Below, piece by piece: positions 36,936 through 49,324 of a stretch of 64,000 nt of DNA. The notes below the pieces were generated by a model. The model worked only from the letters and a program-made list of their open reading frames with translations, was not told where the DNA came from and did not search any database. The DNA comes from Xylocopa sonorina. Its lineage: Eukaryota > Arthropoda > Insecta > Hymenoptera > Apidae. Made by a program: the position numbers and the translations under genes. Every line of letters begins with the position of its first letter. Within the stretch, counting starts at the first letter, position 1. Location: the NCBI RefSeq assembly GCF_050948175.1, contig NC_135202.1:12446001-12510000 (forward strand). The letters run 5' to 3'.

Positions 36936-38391
36936 ATGGAAGAAGAGATTACCGTTCAGATGGAGAACGGTCGTCCCGGAAATGTACCTCCGGAACGTAC
37001 GCTCCGACCGATAATGTACGCTTCCTGGTTGTTGGGTGTCGGCGTCGGTCGTCCGAAGAATTCCCCGAAATGGATCACCATGCTGATCCGAGCGATTCAT
37101 TTTGCCGTTTGCTCGGTGATCGTCGCGTTCAGCGCGATGGATTTCGACGCGAATTTCGGCAAAGAATTTACGAGCAAACTGTTCGAGATCATGTACTGCA
37201 TGAACGAAACCGGTAGACACCTCGCAGCCTACTATTACGTTTACCATATAATAAGACACTACGACAAATGGCCCGAGTTAATGGAGATGTTGGAACGTTT
37301 CGACGAGAAGATCGGAAAGGGATCGACGATCGACGACGGATCCGTGCGAATCGGGCAGATCGCGGCCATCCTCTCGGTCTTATTATTCGGCCCGATCTCG
37401 TTGATCGCTCACGTTCTTTATTACTACTTCACGGCGCCCGATCAGATCTTCGCCTCGGATCTGCTTCTCTATTACACGATCGCGCAAACTTTGATCAACA
37501 GTTTCGTGTTCGACATCGTCGTCTACACGATCCGTCAGAGATTCCGAGTTATCGGTGAAACGATGGGACAGTCGTCGAAGAAAAGGTTCGGATGCTACTC
37601 GATCGCGTTCAAGATCCGAAGAATTCGAAGGCTTTACAACGGCACGTATATTACGCCTCCCTTTCTGATCGAAGTGATAATCTAATATAACATAGCATGT
37701 CTCTGTTGCAGAATTATGCTCCGCGGTAATGACGGTGAACGAGATCTATGGCATAGATCTGCTATTGTGCTCGACGAACGCTTTCGTATTGGTGGTCGCA
37801 AAGTTATTTAGAATCTACATGAGCGCCGCGGAAAAGAAAAACGGTTTCATATTCTTGAACAACGTCATCTGGATGATTTACGGTGGCCAATTCGTTCTGA
37901 TGTGTTGGGTCTGCACGCTTACCCATCGGGAGATTAATAAAATTAGCCTCTCTATCGGTGAGTTCGGATTGAACACGGATCGCGAAATTTCCATCGAGTT
38001 GGCCAGTTCGCGAAATTTCTCGAACAACCGTCGTAACGACGAACAAACGTGCCGTTCACCTATCCGGGACGAGTTGAACGATTTCTCGTTGGAATTGCAT
38101 CGGTATCGAGTCACTTTCACGGCGTGCGACTTTTTCGAGATGAACAATTCTTTATTGACAAGAGTAAGCGAGAGAGGTGTAGTTTTACAAGACTACTAAT
38201 CTTAGTCTCTTGAAATTACTACGACTAATTAACCGATTCGTTTTCAGTTTGTCAGCGTTATCACCACGTATCTGATTATACTGGTACAATTTTACAAGCC
38301 GGAACATCAGTCCGGAGAAAGGGACAATTACTCGGGGCAACTCCGATTGGTAGAAAAGGCGATGAAAATAAATTGGAACGAGACGGATTAG
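36936..38391 (+). CDS. Gustatory receptor (7tm_7 family)
   Basis: This is an insect chemosensory ion-channel subunit of 433 residues, the usual Gr length. Exons: 36936-37641, 37712-38163, 38248-38391. It has several hydrophobic segments, for example SVLLFGPISLIAHVLYYYF and IYGIDLLLCSTNAFVLVVAK. The Gr C-terminal signature TTYLIILVQF (TY-x5-QF) lies at the start of exon 3. The first intron appears to begin with GC rather than GT (AACG|gcacgt...gttgcag). This is the junction that keeps phase and gives the family-typical IRRIRRLYNELCSAVMTVNE. A GT donor further upstream (ATCG|gtgaaa) would also keep phase but would delete about 30 conserved residues. I cannot assign the ligand or an orthologue. 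Confidence 0.85.
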
Positions 38392-40498
38392 TCGACTTCC
38401 TCGATGGTCGGGCCACCGGCAGCACCACCGGCAGCGCCACCAGCGGCGCCGCTACCTCCGCCCGGAGCACCCGCGAACCCACCGCCGCTCTGGTACAGTT
38501 TCGTCACGATCGGATTGCAGACCGATTCCAACTCTTTTTGCTTATCGGCGAACTCTTCCTTCTCGGCCAATTGGTTCGCGTCCAACCACGAGATCACCTC
38601 GTTGCACTTGTTTATCACCTTCTCCTTGTCCGACGCGGCGATCTTGTCCCCGATCTTCTCGTCCTCCATCGTACTCTTCATATTGAAGCAATACGACTCG
38701 AGCGAGTTCTTCGCCGATATCCTCTCCCGTTGTTCCTCATCTTCGTTGCGGTACCTCTCCGCTTCGTTCACCATCCTCTCGATATCCTCCTTCGACAATC
38801 GACCCTTGTCGTTGGTAATGGTGATCTTGTTCTCCTTACCGGTCGACTTTTCAATCGCGGACACGTTCAGTATACCTGATACGGGGAAGGGAATAGATTA
38901 GATCAGAAAGATGGTAACGATTATAATATTATACTCGCGATACAAGGTAGGGCTTACCGTTGGCGTCAATGTCGAACGTAACTTCGATCTGAGGCACACC
39001 CCTTGGCGCTGGGGGGATCCCGATCAGCTCGAATTTCCCGAGGATGTTGTTGTCCCTGGTCATAGCTCTCTCCCCCTCGTATACCTGAATTAGAACACCG
39101 GGTTGATTGTCGGAATAGGTGGTGAACGTTTGAGTTTGTTTGGTCGGTATCGTGGTGTTCCTCTTGATCAAAGTGGTCATGACACCGCCAGCGGTCTCGA
39201 TACCCAGGGACAAAGGTGTCACGTCGAGCAACAACAAGTCCTGCACCTCCTCGGACTTGTCGCCGTGCAGGATCGCGGCCTGTACAGCCGCCCCGTAGGC
39301 GACCGCTTCGTCCGGATTGATCGATTTGTTCAGTTCCTTCCCGTTGAAGAAATCTTGCAGCAACTTTTGAATCTTTGGTATTCTCGTCGATCCACCGACG
39401 AGAACGATACTGTGAACCTGACCCTTGTCCATCTTCGCGTCTCGCAGTGCCTTCTCGACCGGCTCGAGCGTGCTACGGAACAGATCCGCGCAGAGTTCCT
39501 CGAATCTGGCCCTGGTTATCGAGGTGTAGAAATCGATACCCTCGAACAGGGAATCGATCTCGATGCTGGCCTGCGTCGACGAGCTCAATGTACGTTTCGC
39601 CCTCTCGCAGGCGGTCCTCAGCCGCCTGACCGCCCTTTTGTTCACGCTCAGATCCTTCTTGTACTTTCGCTTGAACTCTTGCACGAAATGGTTCACCATA
39701 CGATTGTCGAAGTCTTCGCCGCCCAGATGCGTGTCGCCCGCCGTCGATTTCACCTCGAATATCCCGTCCTCGATGGTGAGGATCGACACGTCGAAGGTGC
39801 CACCCCCGAGGTCGAATATCAACACGTTCTTCTCACCGGAAGCCTTCTTGTCCAGTCCGTAGGCGATCGCGGCCGCGGTCGGTTCGTTGATTATTCGGAG
39901 AACGTTCAGACCGGCTATCGCGCCCGCGTCTTTCGTCGCTTGCCTCTGAGAGTCGTTGAAATACGCGGGTACGGTTACCACCGCGTTCGTTACCGTTTTA
40001 CCAAGATACGCCTCCGCCGTTTCCTTCATCTTTGTCAACACCATCGACGATACCTCCTCCGGGAAGAACGTCTTCGTCTCGCCCTTGTACGAGACCTTGA
40101 TCTTCGGCTTGCCCCCGTCGTTCACCACCGTGAACGGCCAATGCTTCATGTCGCTCTGTACCATTGGATCGTCGAATCGACGCCCGATCAACCTTTTCGC
40201 GTCTGTTCTCGCGACAAACCAGGTGTTAAAAGGAAAATAGGTAAAGAAAACCTTTGACGCACCTCATCTCCCTTATGTATCATTTTTACTTACCGAATAT
40301 CGTGTTATTCGGATTCATCGCGACCTGATTTTTCGCCGCGTCCCCGATCAATCTCTCGGTGTCCGTGAACGCGACGTAGCTCGGTGTCGTTCGATTTCCT
40401 TGATCGTTTGCGATTATCTCCACCTTCCCATGCTGGAAAACACCGACGCACGAATACGTGGTGCCCAAATCGATTCCTATCGCTGGAGCCTTCGACAT
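38388..40498 (-). CDS. Hsc70-4: Heat shock cognate 70 kDa protein (cytosolic, EEVD-ending)
   Basis: This is an ATP-driven cytosolic chaperone of 645 residues. Coding exons: 40498-40294, 40202-38958, 38875-38388. It starts MSKAPAIGIDLGTTYSCVGV. The ATPase domain has IFDLGGGTFDVSIL, GGEDFDNRMV and VLVGGSTRIPKIQ. The substrate domain follows, then a Gly/Ala-rich linker and the C-terminal EEVD that binds TPR co-chaperones. Introns at these places and the sequence place it in the Hsc70-4 group. The 5' UTR has its own intron: donor gaaaag|gtaagc at 40815/40814, acceptor gccagcag before 40526. The upstream region carries a heat shock element, so heat induction is likely. The stop TAA (38390-38388) overlaps the stop codon of the gustatory receptor on the other strand. 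Confidence 0.95.
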
Positions 40499-40897
40499 TC
40501 TTCTTTCTCTTTCTCTCTCTCTCTCTCTGCTGGCAAAAAGATACAAAAAATTACACGCAATTCACGTACGCTATTTATAATCGCCTGGCAATTCGCGCCG
40601 AGTTGCCAACAGTTGGTAAATAATAGACGCGCGTACGCGAATCAACGGAAGACGACGACGCATCGACGAAAATAGAACTCGACGAAAGGGCCAAGTTCAA
40701 CGGTAACGAAATTAATGGAAAACGATAATATCGTGTAACGGATGAATTTCGTCTCGTCGTACCGCACTCTCGCACTACCGCAATATCCGCAATATACGCA
40801 CCGAGTGCGCTTACCTTTTCTATCGTTATCGAAATCGTGGCAACTTTCCGCTCGTACGCAACTACGCGAATCTTCACTGTTCGCTTGCTCGAACGTG

Positions 40898-40959
40898 TCT
40901 GACCGTCCGACGCGCGGCCGTCCCTTTAATACACCAAATCTCGCGGTTCGAGAAATTTC
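40898..40959 (-). promoter_or_regulatory. Hsc70 core promoter with heat shock element
   Basis: Positions 40947-40959 read TTCGAGAAATTTC, a perfect three-unit inverted HSE (TTCnnGAAnnTTC). A TATTAAA box on the - strand lies at 40925-40931. An initiator-type TCAGA lies at about 40898-40902, the right distance downstream. The first (noncoding) exon would run from about 40900 to 40815. Confidence 0.7.
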
Positions 40960-41179
40960 TCTGGATGACCAATCACGGCGGCGCGCTCCTTCGAACGCGA
41001 CCTCCCATTGGTGCGGTGTTCTAGACGCATCCAGAACCAGAGTTATAAATATATCGAAAGAAGGCGACAGATAACAACGGAAAGGTGCTGGAAAGTACGT
41101 GTTCACGCCTACAGGCTGATTCATTTCAGACGTAATCTTACGCCTTCCTCTCGTCACCAACGTTACCAACGTGACCAAC

Positions 41180-41326
41180 GTGGCGCCATCTCTACGGAGA
41201 ACGCTCAAACTGGTCGCACCTTGTTACCGGCAGTCAGGTAAACCGATCGCGGACTGGTGGTGCCATCTCTGCGAGAATCGGCCAAACCGATCGAACCGGT
41301 CAGTTTCAATACTTCTCGAAGAGATC
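41180..41326. repeat. Dispersed repeat copy (GGCGCCATCTCT family)
   Basis: About 147 bp align without rearrangement to 59023-59165. Shared blocks include tggcgccatctct, gctcaaactggtcgcac, gccatctctgcga and agtttcaa. Spacing between blocks is similar, so these are two copies of one interspersed element. Confidence 0.75.
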
Positions 41327-41630
41327 GCGCAATCTAAATCGTCTTCGACTCACCAGATATACGAACGTTTTTAGCGTAATTTTGTTCCGTGATAAACGTT
41401 CGAATTGATCGAAATTCAATTTCCACTCTGCTTAACAAGTTTCAGCATTCTTCGAATAGATGGCAATGGTGACTAATGCTGCTGAACGCGCGAACGTACG
41501 TTCCCTTTGCGCTGTATATCGCTGTACGTGTTGCATCGAAAATTGCTGTTATAATTAGCTGGCTAAATCTTTTCTCGTTTGTTCGAGACACGGACTAAAT
41601 AAACTTACGCTCGTCGATTACGATCATATT

Positions 41631-41668
41631 ACGAGTGTCCCTTGAATTCAAATTCAAGGGACACTCGT
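41631..41668. repeat. Near-perfect palindrome
   Basis: Arms acgagtgtcccttgaatt and aattcaagggacactcgt (18 nt each, fully complementary) are separated by only two bases. It could form a hairpin or be the site of paired DNA-binding proteins. Confidence 0.85.
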
Positions 41669-42380
41669 ACGTAAAACCTTGAGTACATATTTAAATATTT
41701 ATATTTAAATATATATGTATAATATCTTGATTTCTACAAATACCGGATCGTCGAAAGTCTCTCTAGATCGTTTTGTAATATTACTATTTTCGCCTGCCCG
41801 ATGTGCTAACCGATTTAAGAATAGGTTCATTTTCATCAGCAATTTACGTATATCTCTCGTGTTAATAAACATGCCAACATCTGCATACGTCTAGATACGA
41901 GATATTGAAAGATACCGTTGCGAACGATTTCTAGATTGATCGAGAACTATGCGAAATTTTCTACAAATTATCGACACATATAATTACATGTATATTTAAT
42001 ATTATAAGTAGAGAGTAATAATAAACAACGACTTGTATCTACTGTACAAAATGTCCACATCGTATTCTTTCTTACGCAATTTGTTAATTTTAGATTCAAA
42101 TATCTGGCGCGAAAACAAAATTAAACATACTCGCACGTACGATTTCTATGAAATATATGGAGCGATAAAATTGATTATATTTATTTATTACTTTTTTTTA
42201 ATTACTCTTCGGCGTATTACCTTATAATAATTCGGCGTATTACGAGATTATCGGTATTAACTGTATTACGAGACACGGATGGGTTCTCTACGAGGGACCA
42301 TAGGTGGATGGAAACGTGTATACGTTGGAGGTTCGTTTCTTGAAATTTCGAGGAAAGTCTAAAACACTCTGCCATTGAAT

Positions 42381-45300
42381 ATGAATGTACCGAAGAAAAT
42401 TAAAAAATTAGACGATGTCGTAGTAAATAGAATTGCAGCTGGCGAAGTAATACAAAGACCGGGAAATGCATTAAAGGAATTGATCGAAAACAGGTTAAAT
42501 ATTTGAAAGATCGTTGAATTAGTTTTACCTACTAACGCTTCTATCTGTTTCACAGCCTTGACGCAAAAGCCACTAATATACAAATTATCGTTAAAGAAGG
42601 CGGACTAAAGTTGTTACAGGTATTTTCTCGAATTATTTCAATGAAAAACCATTGTTACTCTATTCAAAATATTCTCGGCTTGGTATCGATGTCAGATTCA
42701 AGACAATGGGACTGGTATCAGGAAGGAAGATATGGATATTGTTTGCGAACGATTCACGACAAGTAAATTGCAAACGTTCGAAGATCTTCAAGCAATATCG
42801 ACTTTTGGATTTCGCGGTGAAGCTTTGGCGAGCATTAGCCATGTATCCCTTTTAACGATCACCAGCAAAACTTTGGACGAGAAGTGCGCTTACAAGTACG
42901 TTTGGTAGATTTTGTTCCTTCAGATAGTTGGCCAGAAACTCTTGGTTTTAAATAATTTCTAACAATTTCCTTCTCCTATTAGAGCATCGTACGTTGATAG
43001 TAAATTAAAAGGTCCGGTTAAACTGTGCGCTGGAAACCAAGGCACTACTATATTAATAGAGAATTTATTTTACAATGTTGCGACCAGACGAAAGGCTTTA
43101 TCGAATCCTTCTGAAGAATTTAACAAAATTGCAGATGTAGTTACAAAATATGCTATACATAATCCCAACGTAGGATTTGTATTAAAGAAACACGGTGAAA
43201 TATCACCTCAGGTACACTACTATATATAAGAAATGAAAATTATACAAATCGAACATTATCATTTGCGAATGTACAAAAAACAAACGGTAGTTACAAACGA
43301 CTAGGTCCGTACGCCGTACAATTCAACCAAGATGAATAACATTAGAATACTTTACGGTAATCCGGTGTTTCGCGAATTACTAGAAGTGGAACACAACGAT
43401 GATACGTTCAAATTTAAGATGCACGCTCTGATAACAAATCCAAATTACACCAGCAAGAGGATGACGTTGCTTCTCTTTATTAATAATAGATTGGTAGAAT
43501 CATCTTGTAAGTGTTCGTTTTATTTCTTTTAGTATTTCATTAAAAATTTCATAAATGGAAATCGTAAGTTTCCGGACGGATTTTGTTTTAGCAATTCGAA
43601 AAATGTTGGAAGAAATTTATTCTTTTTATCTTCCAAAAAAAGCTCATCCATGGTGTTACGTGTCGTTAGAAATTGAACCGCGGAATGTTGACGTTAACGT
43701 TCATCCAACAAAACACGAAGTTAAATTCCTTCACGAAGACTCTATTCTCGAAAGAATGAAACTCAGTTTAGACGAGAAATTATCTGGTAGTAGCGGTTCC
43801 AGAACATTTTACGTACAGGCACGATTACCGAAGGCAGATATCACCAAAGATGTTTTGAAGGAGGTTTTGCCGGAATACGAAGGGGAACAACGCAATAACA
43901 TCGATAAAGTGAAAAAGATTCGTCCTCAGGAAATGATCAGAACTAGCGCATCCGATCAAAAATTAGACAGATTTAATTTTACCGTCCGTACAGCAACGAA
44001 AGACGCTAGGAGCAATGATAGATCTGAAAATAGTGGCGTAACAGAAGGATCGAATGACAATAAATTAGACGAGGACCAAGTTGACGTGAACGTACGAGAT
44101 AGTGTAGGTAAGGATAAAAGAGAAGCAGATATAATAGAACGTTCAGCGTCAGACGTAAATAGTACCAAAAAGCAAATAGATACATCAACTCCTGTGAAAG
44201 CAATAGAAACAAAGAACAAATCGAACAGTGCATGGAGCAACATTGTAAACGATACAAGTGCGTCAACGTCAGGTTTGCCGGACATTACGAATGATATAGT
44301 AGACGAAAATGCAACAGATGAATCTGTAAAAGAGACGCGCATCGACGTTATAGCGGATAAAGCACGCAAACAGGTATACAAACTCTTTGGCAGTGGAAAA
44401 ACTATACCGGAGGAGGGAAAAGCTAAAAATGCCGAACTCGAAGATGGTAATAACCATAAACCTGATGAAATAGAAAGTAACGATGCGAAAGAGGCTAATG
44501 AAATTAAACGCGTGCACAACTTTAAATCTTATTCGATAAATAATTTTCGAAGAGAAGTAAAATTAACGAGCGTATTGAGATTGCGCGTCGAAGCGGAGGA
44601 AGAGTGTCACGAAGGTCTGACACACATATTGTCAGGATTAATTTTTGTTGGTTGCATCGATCAGTCGTCTGCTTTAATTCAAAGCGGAGTAAATTTGTAT
44701 CTGTGCGATACAAAAAAATTAGCGTAAGTTCGAATGCACTGCGTATTATATTTTCGTGAAACACATTCATAATATCCGCATACGTACAAGATGAACGTTG
44801 ATTATCACTTTCCTTCAGGGAGGAACTCTTTTATCAAATTATGCTCTATGATTTTGCTAACTACGGAGTTATCAAATTTTCGGTAAGCAATACCTCGGGG
44901 ATCGACGCACAAAATTATTATCATTATGTTATGTTAATTATACTTATTTTCAGAATCCAATCCCCTTATACGATATAGCTATGTTAGGATTGGGCACCGA
45001 AGAAGCTGGATGGACAGAAGAAGATGGACCGAAAGAGGAGTTAGCCACAAATGTTAAAGAACTATTATTAGAGAAGGCAGATATGTTAAAGGAATACTTT
45101 TCTCTGGTTATCGACAAAGCGGGAAATTTAAAGTCTTTACCAGCGCTATTGGGTAAATAGACTGCTCGAATAGAGTAACGAACAAGTTGCAACACTATCC
45201 CCTCTTTTGTTTCTTTCCTTTTGTTTTTTCCAGAAAAGTATTACCCGTGCGAGGCTGGTCTTCCCCTGTATGTACTACGATTAGCTACCGAAGTACAGTG

Positions 45301-45526
45301 GTCGACAGAACAGCCATGTTTTCGAAGCATTTGTAGAGAAACCGCAAAGTACTACAGCCAAATGAGTACCGTACACGGTGCTCATGATTGGAAGTATATT
45401 ACGGAACATGTTTTATACTCTGCGATTAAAGAGAGCTTGCTTCCGTCTAAATATTTTGCGCACGACTCAACGATATTACAAATAGCTAATTTGCCCGACT
45501 TGTACAAAGTTTTTGAAAGATGTTAA
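42381..45526 (+). CDS. Mlh1: DNA mismatch repair protein MLH1
   Basis: This is a MutL-alpha subunit acting in nuclear mismatch repair and meiotic crossing-over; 831 residues. Exons: 42381-42493, 42556-42619, 42696-42895, 42983-43211, 43305-43506, 43592-44723, 44819-44882, 44954-45152, 45234-45526. The GHKL ATPase motifs are intact: NRIAAGEVIQRP, ALKELIENSLDAKAT (catalytic Glu33, Mg-binding Asn37), IQDNGTGI, STFGFRGEALASISHV and ENLFYNVATRRKAL. NVDVNVHPTKHEVKF follows. The C-terminal dimerisation domain ends YKVFERC, the conserved MLH1 terminus. Exon 6 is long (1132 nt) and encodes an acidic, disordered linker of about 230 residues, making the protein longer than the roughly 750 of vertebrates. 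Confidence 0.96.
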
Positions 45527-45948
45527 ACTTTTAAGCATACGTTTAGTTATATTAGGATTACGATAATTTTAGAGAAAATTTTTCGCACCTATCCTTTTGA
45601 TATTACATCATGTACGTTCCTTCACTTTATTATGTTTTCGTGAAATATAACAAATACAAAACACGACGTAACAAAATGAATAACTTGTTTCAATACGTAC
45701 AAAACTATTTCCATCGATCAAACATAAAAATTCTTACGTATGCTACAATATTATTATTTCCTCCAACTTAACAAAATAAGAACAAATTATTTTTATAAAA
45801 TTTCTATACTTGTCGCCCCTGTCATTTATATATAATATCAATTACATGACGATCTGCGCTTTATCTGATTACAATATTTCATTTGAAAATAACATTCATA
45901 AAATTACGATCGATTTCATTTAAATCAATTATACAGACACAGCATAAA
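45527..45948. other. Convergent 3' UTRs of MLH1 and GrpE
   Basis: 422 bp of AT-rich DNA between two facing stop codons. No gene is seen. Confidence 0.6.
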
Positions 45949-47204
45949 TTATCCTTTGGCAACACCAACCAATGCTGGTCTTACTACACGTTCGTGCAAC
46001 TTATAGCCCAATTTAGATACAACAACGATTGTTCCTGGCTCTTTACCTTCGACTTCCTATGTAAAAGCATGCTCCTTGTTAATACCATTTATTATCTAGC
46101 TAGCGCAAAATGTGTTCCGTCCAAAGAAAATATAGATATCATACCTGTTGAAATAGTGCTTCGTGTTGATTCGGATCAAATTTTTCGTTTAACGGATTTA
46201 ACGAAACTAAACCATGCTTTTTAAACACCTATACAAAAATGTTTCATCGTAATAATTTAACAAAACTTTTTTACTCTATAGTATCATATTTTCTTATTTA
46301 CTTTATGTAGTTGTGCCTCTGTCATCCTTAAACCTTCGTACAATGTCTTTAAATGTGGATTTTTTTCGGTAAGTTCGTCCTTTGGTACACTCTCTGTAGC
46401 TTTGCCTAAAATATCTGCTACCTCTAAAAGATCCTTGCAAAAACCTTGAATACCAAAGATTTTTGCATCTTCGATTTGCTTCGTTAATCTAACTCTAAGA
46501 TTTTCTCCATCAGCGAGCGCCCTTTTATACTTGTCTTCCAGCTCATTTCTGTTACTCTTCAGGTCTGTTAGTTCCTTGTTAAGCAGTTCAATGTCTGCTT
46601 TAAATTTCTTTTCAATTTCCGTTAGTTCCAACGCTGGGGACTGTGATTCACCACTTTCTGGCTTCTTTTCTTCCGTAATCGTACTGTACTCTTGCCTTTG
46701 CCAAGATACATGCGACGATTGGAGTGGTAACCTTTTAATCGCGCAAAAGAATAAATTATCATTACTACATTCTTCTACTTCGATCGATCATCAGAATAAA
46801 ATAACTATCGCACTAAAAATTGCGATTGAAAATCTTTAACTTCCTTTCGATTCGTAATCGAATCACATGGATTTCTTTTATAAATTTTCACTTGAACTTC
46901 GAAAATACGATTATCTTCCCATTCTATATAATTATAATATGTCTATGTATATGTATATCAAAATTTCGTTTAAGAAATCGTTATCCTTGATAATATAAAA
47001 TAACAAGTAATAACATTTAGTCAATCTAACCTCTATTCGTACGTTATTACACACGTTTAATGAATCGCACGTGTTTAACAATCCAGATGAAATACTACGA
47101 AACGTGAAATCTTACCTAAGTAAAATATTCTTATTTATATTCTGTAAAATATCAATCGTAACACGAGTGAATCTCGCTGTAACCGGTACCATGAGTGATG
47201 CCAT
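45949..47204 (-). CDS. Mitochondrial GrpE nucleotide exchange factor (GRPEL1/Roe1)
   Basis: This is the exchange factor for mitochondrial Hsp70, working at matrix protein import; 236 residues. Exons: 47204-47116, 46731-46302, 46228-46145, 46056-45949. The first exon encodes a mitochondrial targeting sequence (MASLMVPVTARFTRVTIDIL) rich in Arg and hydroxylated residues. A coiled-coil helix follows (EIEKKFKADIELLNKELTDL), then the GrpE core with YKRALADGENLRVR, GIQGFCKDLLEVADILGKA, YEGLRMTEAQLHKVFKKHGL and the terminal GYKLHERVVRPALVGVAKG. All junctions keep phase. It ends tail to tail with MLH1. Confidence 0.95.
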
Positions 47205-47643
47205 AGCTTTTAGAATTTCATAAAAGTCGGTGAATGGTGAAACACACAGCGATCCTCGTGCTTTTTCAGTGGTTCTCAAATACGTGTTGCGACGCGAAAG
47301 ACCGGGACGAAAACATGTGTAACCAACAAATAAATACATATTTCGATCTGTTACGTAAAACTTGACGCAACATTTCAGTTCAATCTTCGATCGATAAGTA
47401 TACGTTTTATAATTTAGATGGCGTTCATTAAAAATTATTACAACCGTTATCATATTTTCAATATTTTATTGGAATGAAGTGACACGATACAATGAAAACT
47501 ATTCGCGATTCTAAAACTCTTGTGATTCCGTATATAATTCTTTTTTAATACAATACCAGCCTTCTCTTTTATTTACAACATTTGAAACTCTCATTTAATG
47601 CGTTTGAACGAACAAAAAATTGCTAACCGTGGTAAGAAAAAAA

Positions 47644-47681
<38 letters not shown>

Positions 47682-48848
47682 CGAATGAATGAATGAATGA
47701 ATCGTATGGCATGACAAATCATCAAGTTTCAAACTACCTATTCTTTTTTTCTTTTTTTTTTTTTTTAATTTGAAAACGAGTCATACAAAATATACTCAAC
47801 GATACTTCTCAATGCACAAGACATCCTCAAAAATTTATTATTCGAACAATAATGTGACACAACACTGGAAAATAATTTCTCGCTGCGACAGTGATAAAGA
47901 TAATGAATTGAATTTTTCAGAAACCCATCATCACATACTTCGTTCCGTTTGAAATATCTTTCATATTACAATTTACAAATTCGTTTTTATTTCTTCAACG
48001 TTACCGCGTCCTTTTGCTGATTGGAAATCTAATATTTCTTATTTTGTGGAAAATTCTTCTAAAACATACCGTAATAACGTAATTATGTTTAATTGTAAAT
48101 AAAAACGAAAATGTTGCAAAGTTCAAGTTATTTCCATCGTAAGAATATATATATATAATGATTTCAGAGCGGTTCTGATATATTTGAAAAATGTGAAGTA
48201 TTCAACACAGGAACGGTATTATTAGTTAATTTCAAGAAAAAACAGCAAACAGATAGTACAATCGATCGCGTTGAAGGTCGCATAAAGTAGTTACTACCCT
48301 TCGATTATCGATAGCAAGCATTGTATACTCCTTATCTGGCGTACTTGTTCAACATTTAATACAAAAATTAGTCTATTTTTATCTAACATTACGTTCTGTG
48401 TGTGCAAATGTTGATCAACAAATTCTACCGGTAAAATTACTTAGTCGCTAAATTTCCTTTCAATGTACATAAATAAAGGATTTTTCAACTATACGTCTTC
48501 CACGTGCCTTCTAGCAGATTAGAGGACTATTCAATCAATTGTTTCACGTTACGATTCGAACGAGGTCTACAAACAGTGAAATTTTTCGGCGCACGAGCCT
48601 AAAAAAAATGTACAAGTTCTGTTAAAGCTTGTACAAAATTATAAACGTTCGTTAAAATTTGTCTTTTTCTTTACATGTTTTAAGTGAAAAATACGACTAC
48701 CCCTTCAGCTGTGTCTCATTACGTTTAATATGTGTGTTTGGCTTTACGTTTTAAAGAACCACGTGCCTGATGCAACGGTGTAAACAGATCGACCGCACAT
48801 TATCAATCGTTTCGCATCATTTTTGAAGATAGCTAAACTACATAAAGG
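47205..48848. other. GrpE upstream DNA and DHX15 3' UTR
   Basis: AT-rich, with an AAT trinucleotide run at 47644-47678. No coding exon is supportable. The right part probably carries the DHX15 3' UTR, since that gene ends at 48849. Confidence 0.5.
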
Positions 48849-49277
48849 TTAGAATCCTTCTTGATATTGTTTCGAGTCTAACTTTGCTTGGATCACTTCC
48901 AATTGTCTCTTTGCTTCGCATTGTGGAAAGTTTTGTAAATCGTAATATTGTGGCGCTATTTTCAACAACCAGTCAGCTATAAAGAAAGATTACAGTTCAC
49001 TCCCAAATTTATTTCTCTTCCTATGGATTCTATTTAGAGAGTATAGGAATGCGTACAACTTACGTTTGATATCCGTAACTGTTCTAATGTAATTTTTGGT
49101 CGTAAGCACGAATTCGTTATAAATCACCCACTCAGGTTTATGATCCAAACAGCTGCTTGGATGAAGCTGTACAATTTGATTATCTTTGATAGTCAAGTAA
49201 TGACCGGTCCTTTCTAAATGCGCGACCTATATCGTATGTGTGGAAAGAATAGGAGGGGGCGGGGGGGAGAGAGAGAT

Positions 49278-49324
<47 letters not shown>

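Larger units (their letters stand above)
40960..42380. other. Intergenic DNA between Hsc70 and MLH1
   Basis: This contains CCAAT-type boxes at about 40969 and 41009 near the Hsc70 promoter, a dispersed repeat copy at 41180-41326, and a palindrome at 41631-41668. Base composition changes from CpG-rich to AT-rich across this stretch. No coding exon is seen. Confidence 0.55.

Noticed and set aside
39103..40257. + strand open frame of 384 codons
   Set aside because: Antisense shadow of the Hsc70 exon; its conserved protein and splice sites are on the - strand.
43555..43591. ATG at 43555 as an internal start of MLH1 exon 6
   Set aside because: It lies in the intron before the ttttgttttag acceptor; the spliced frame continues the conserved MutL domain from exon 5.
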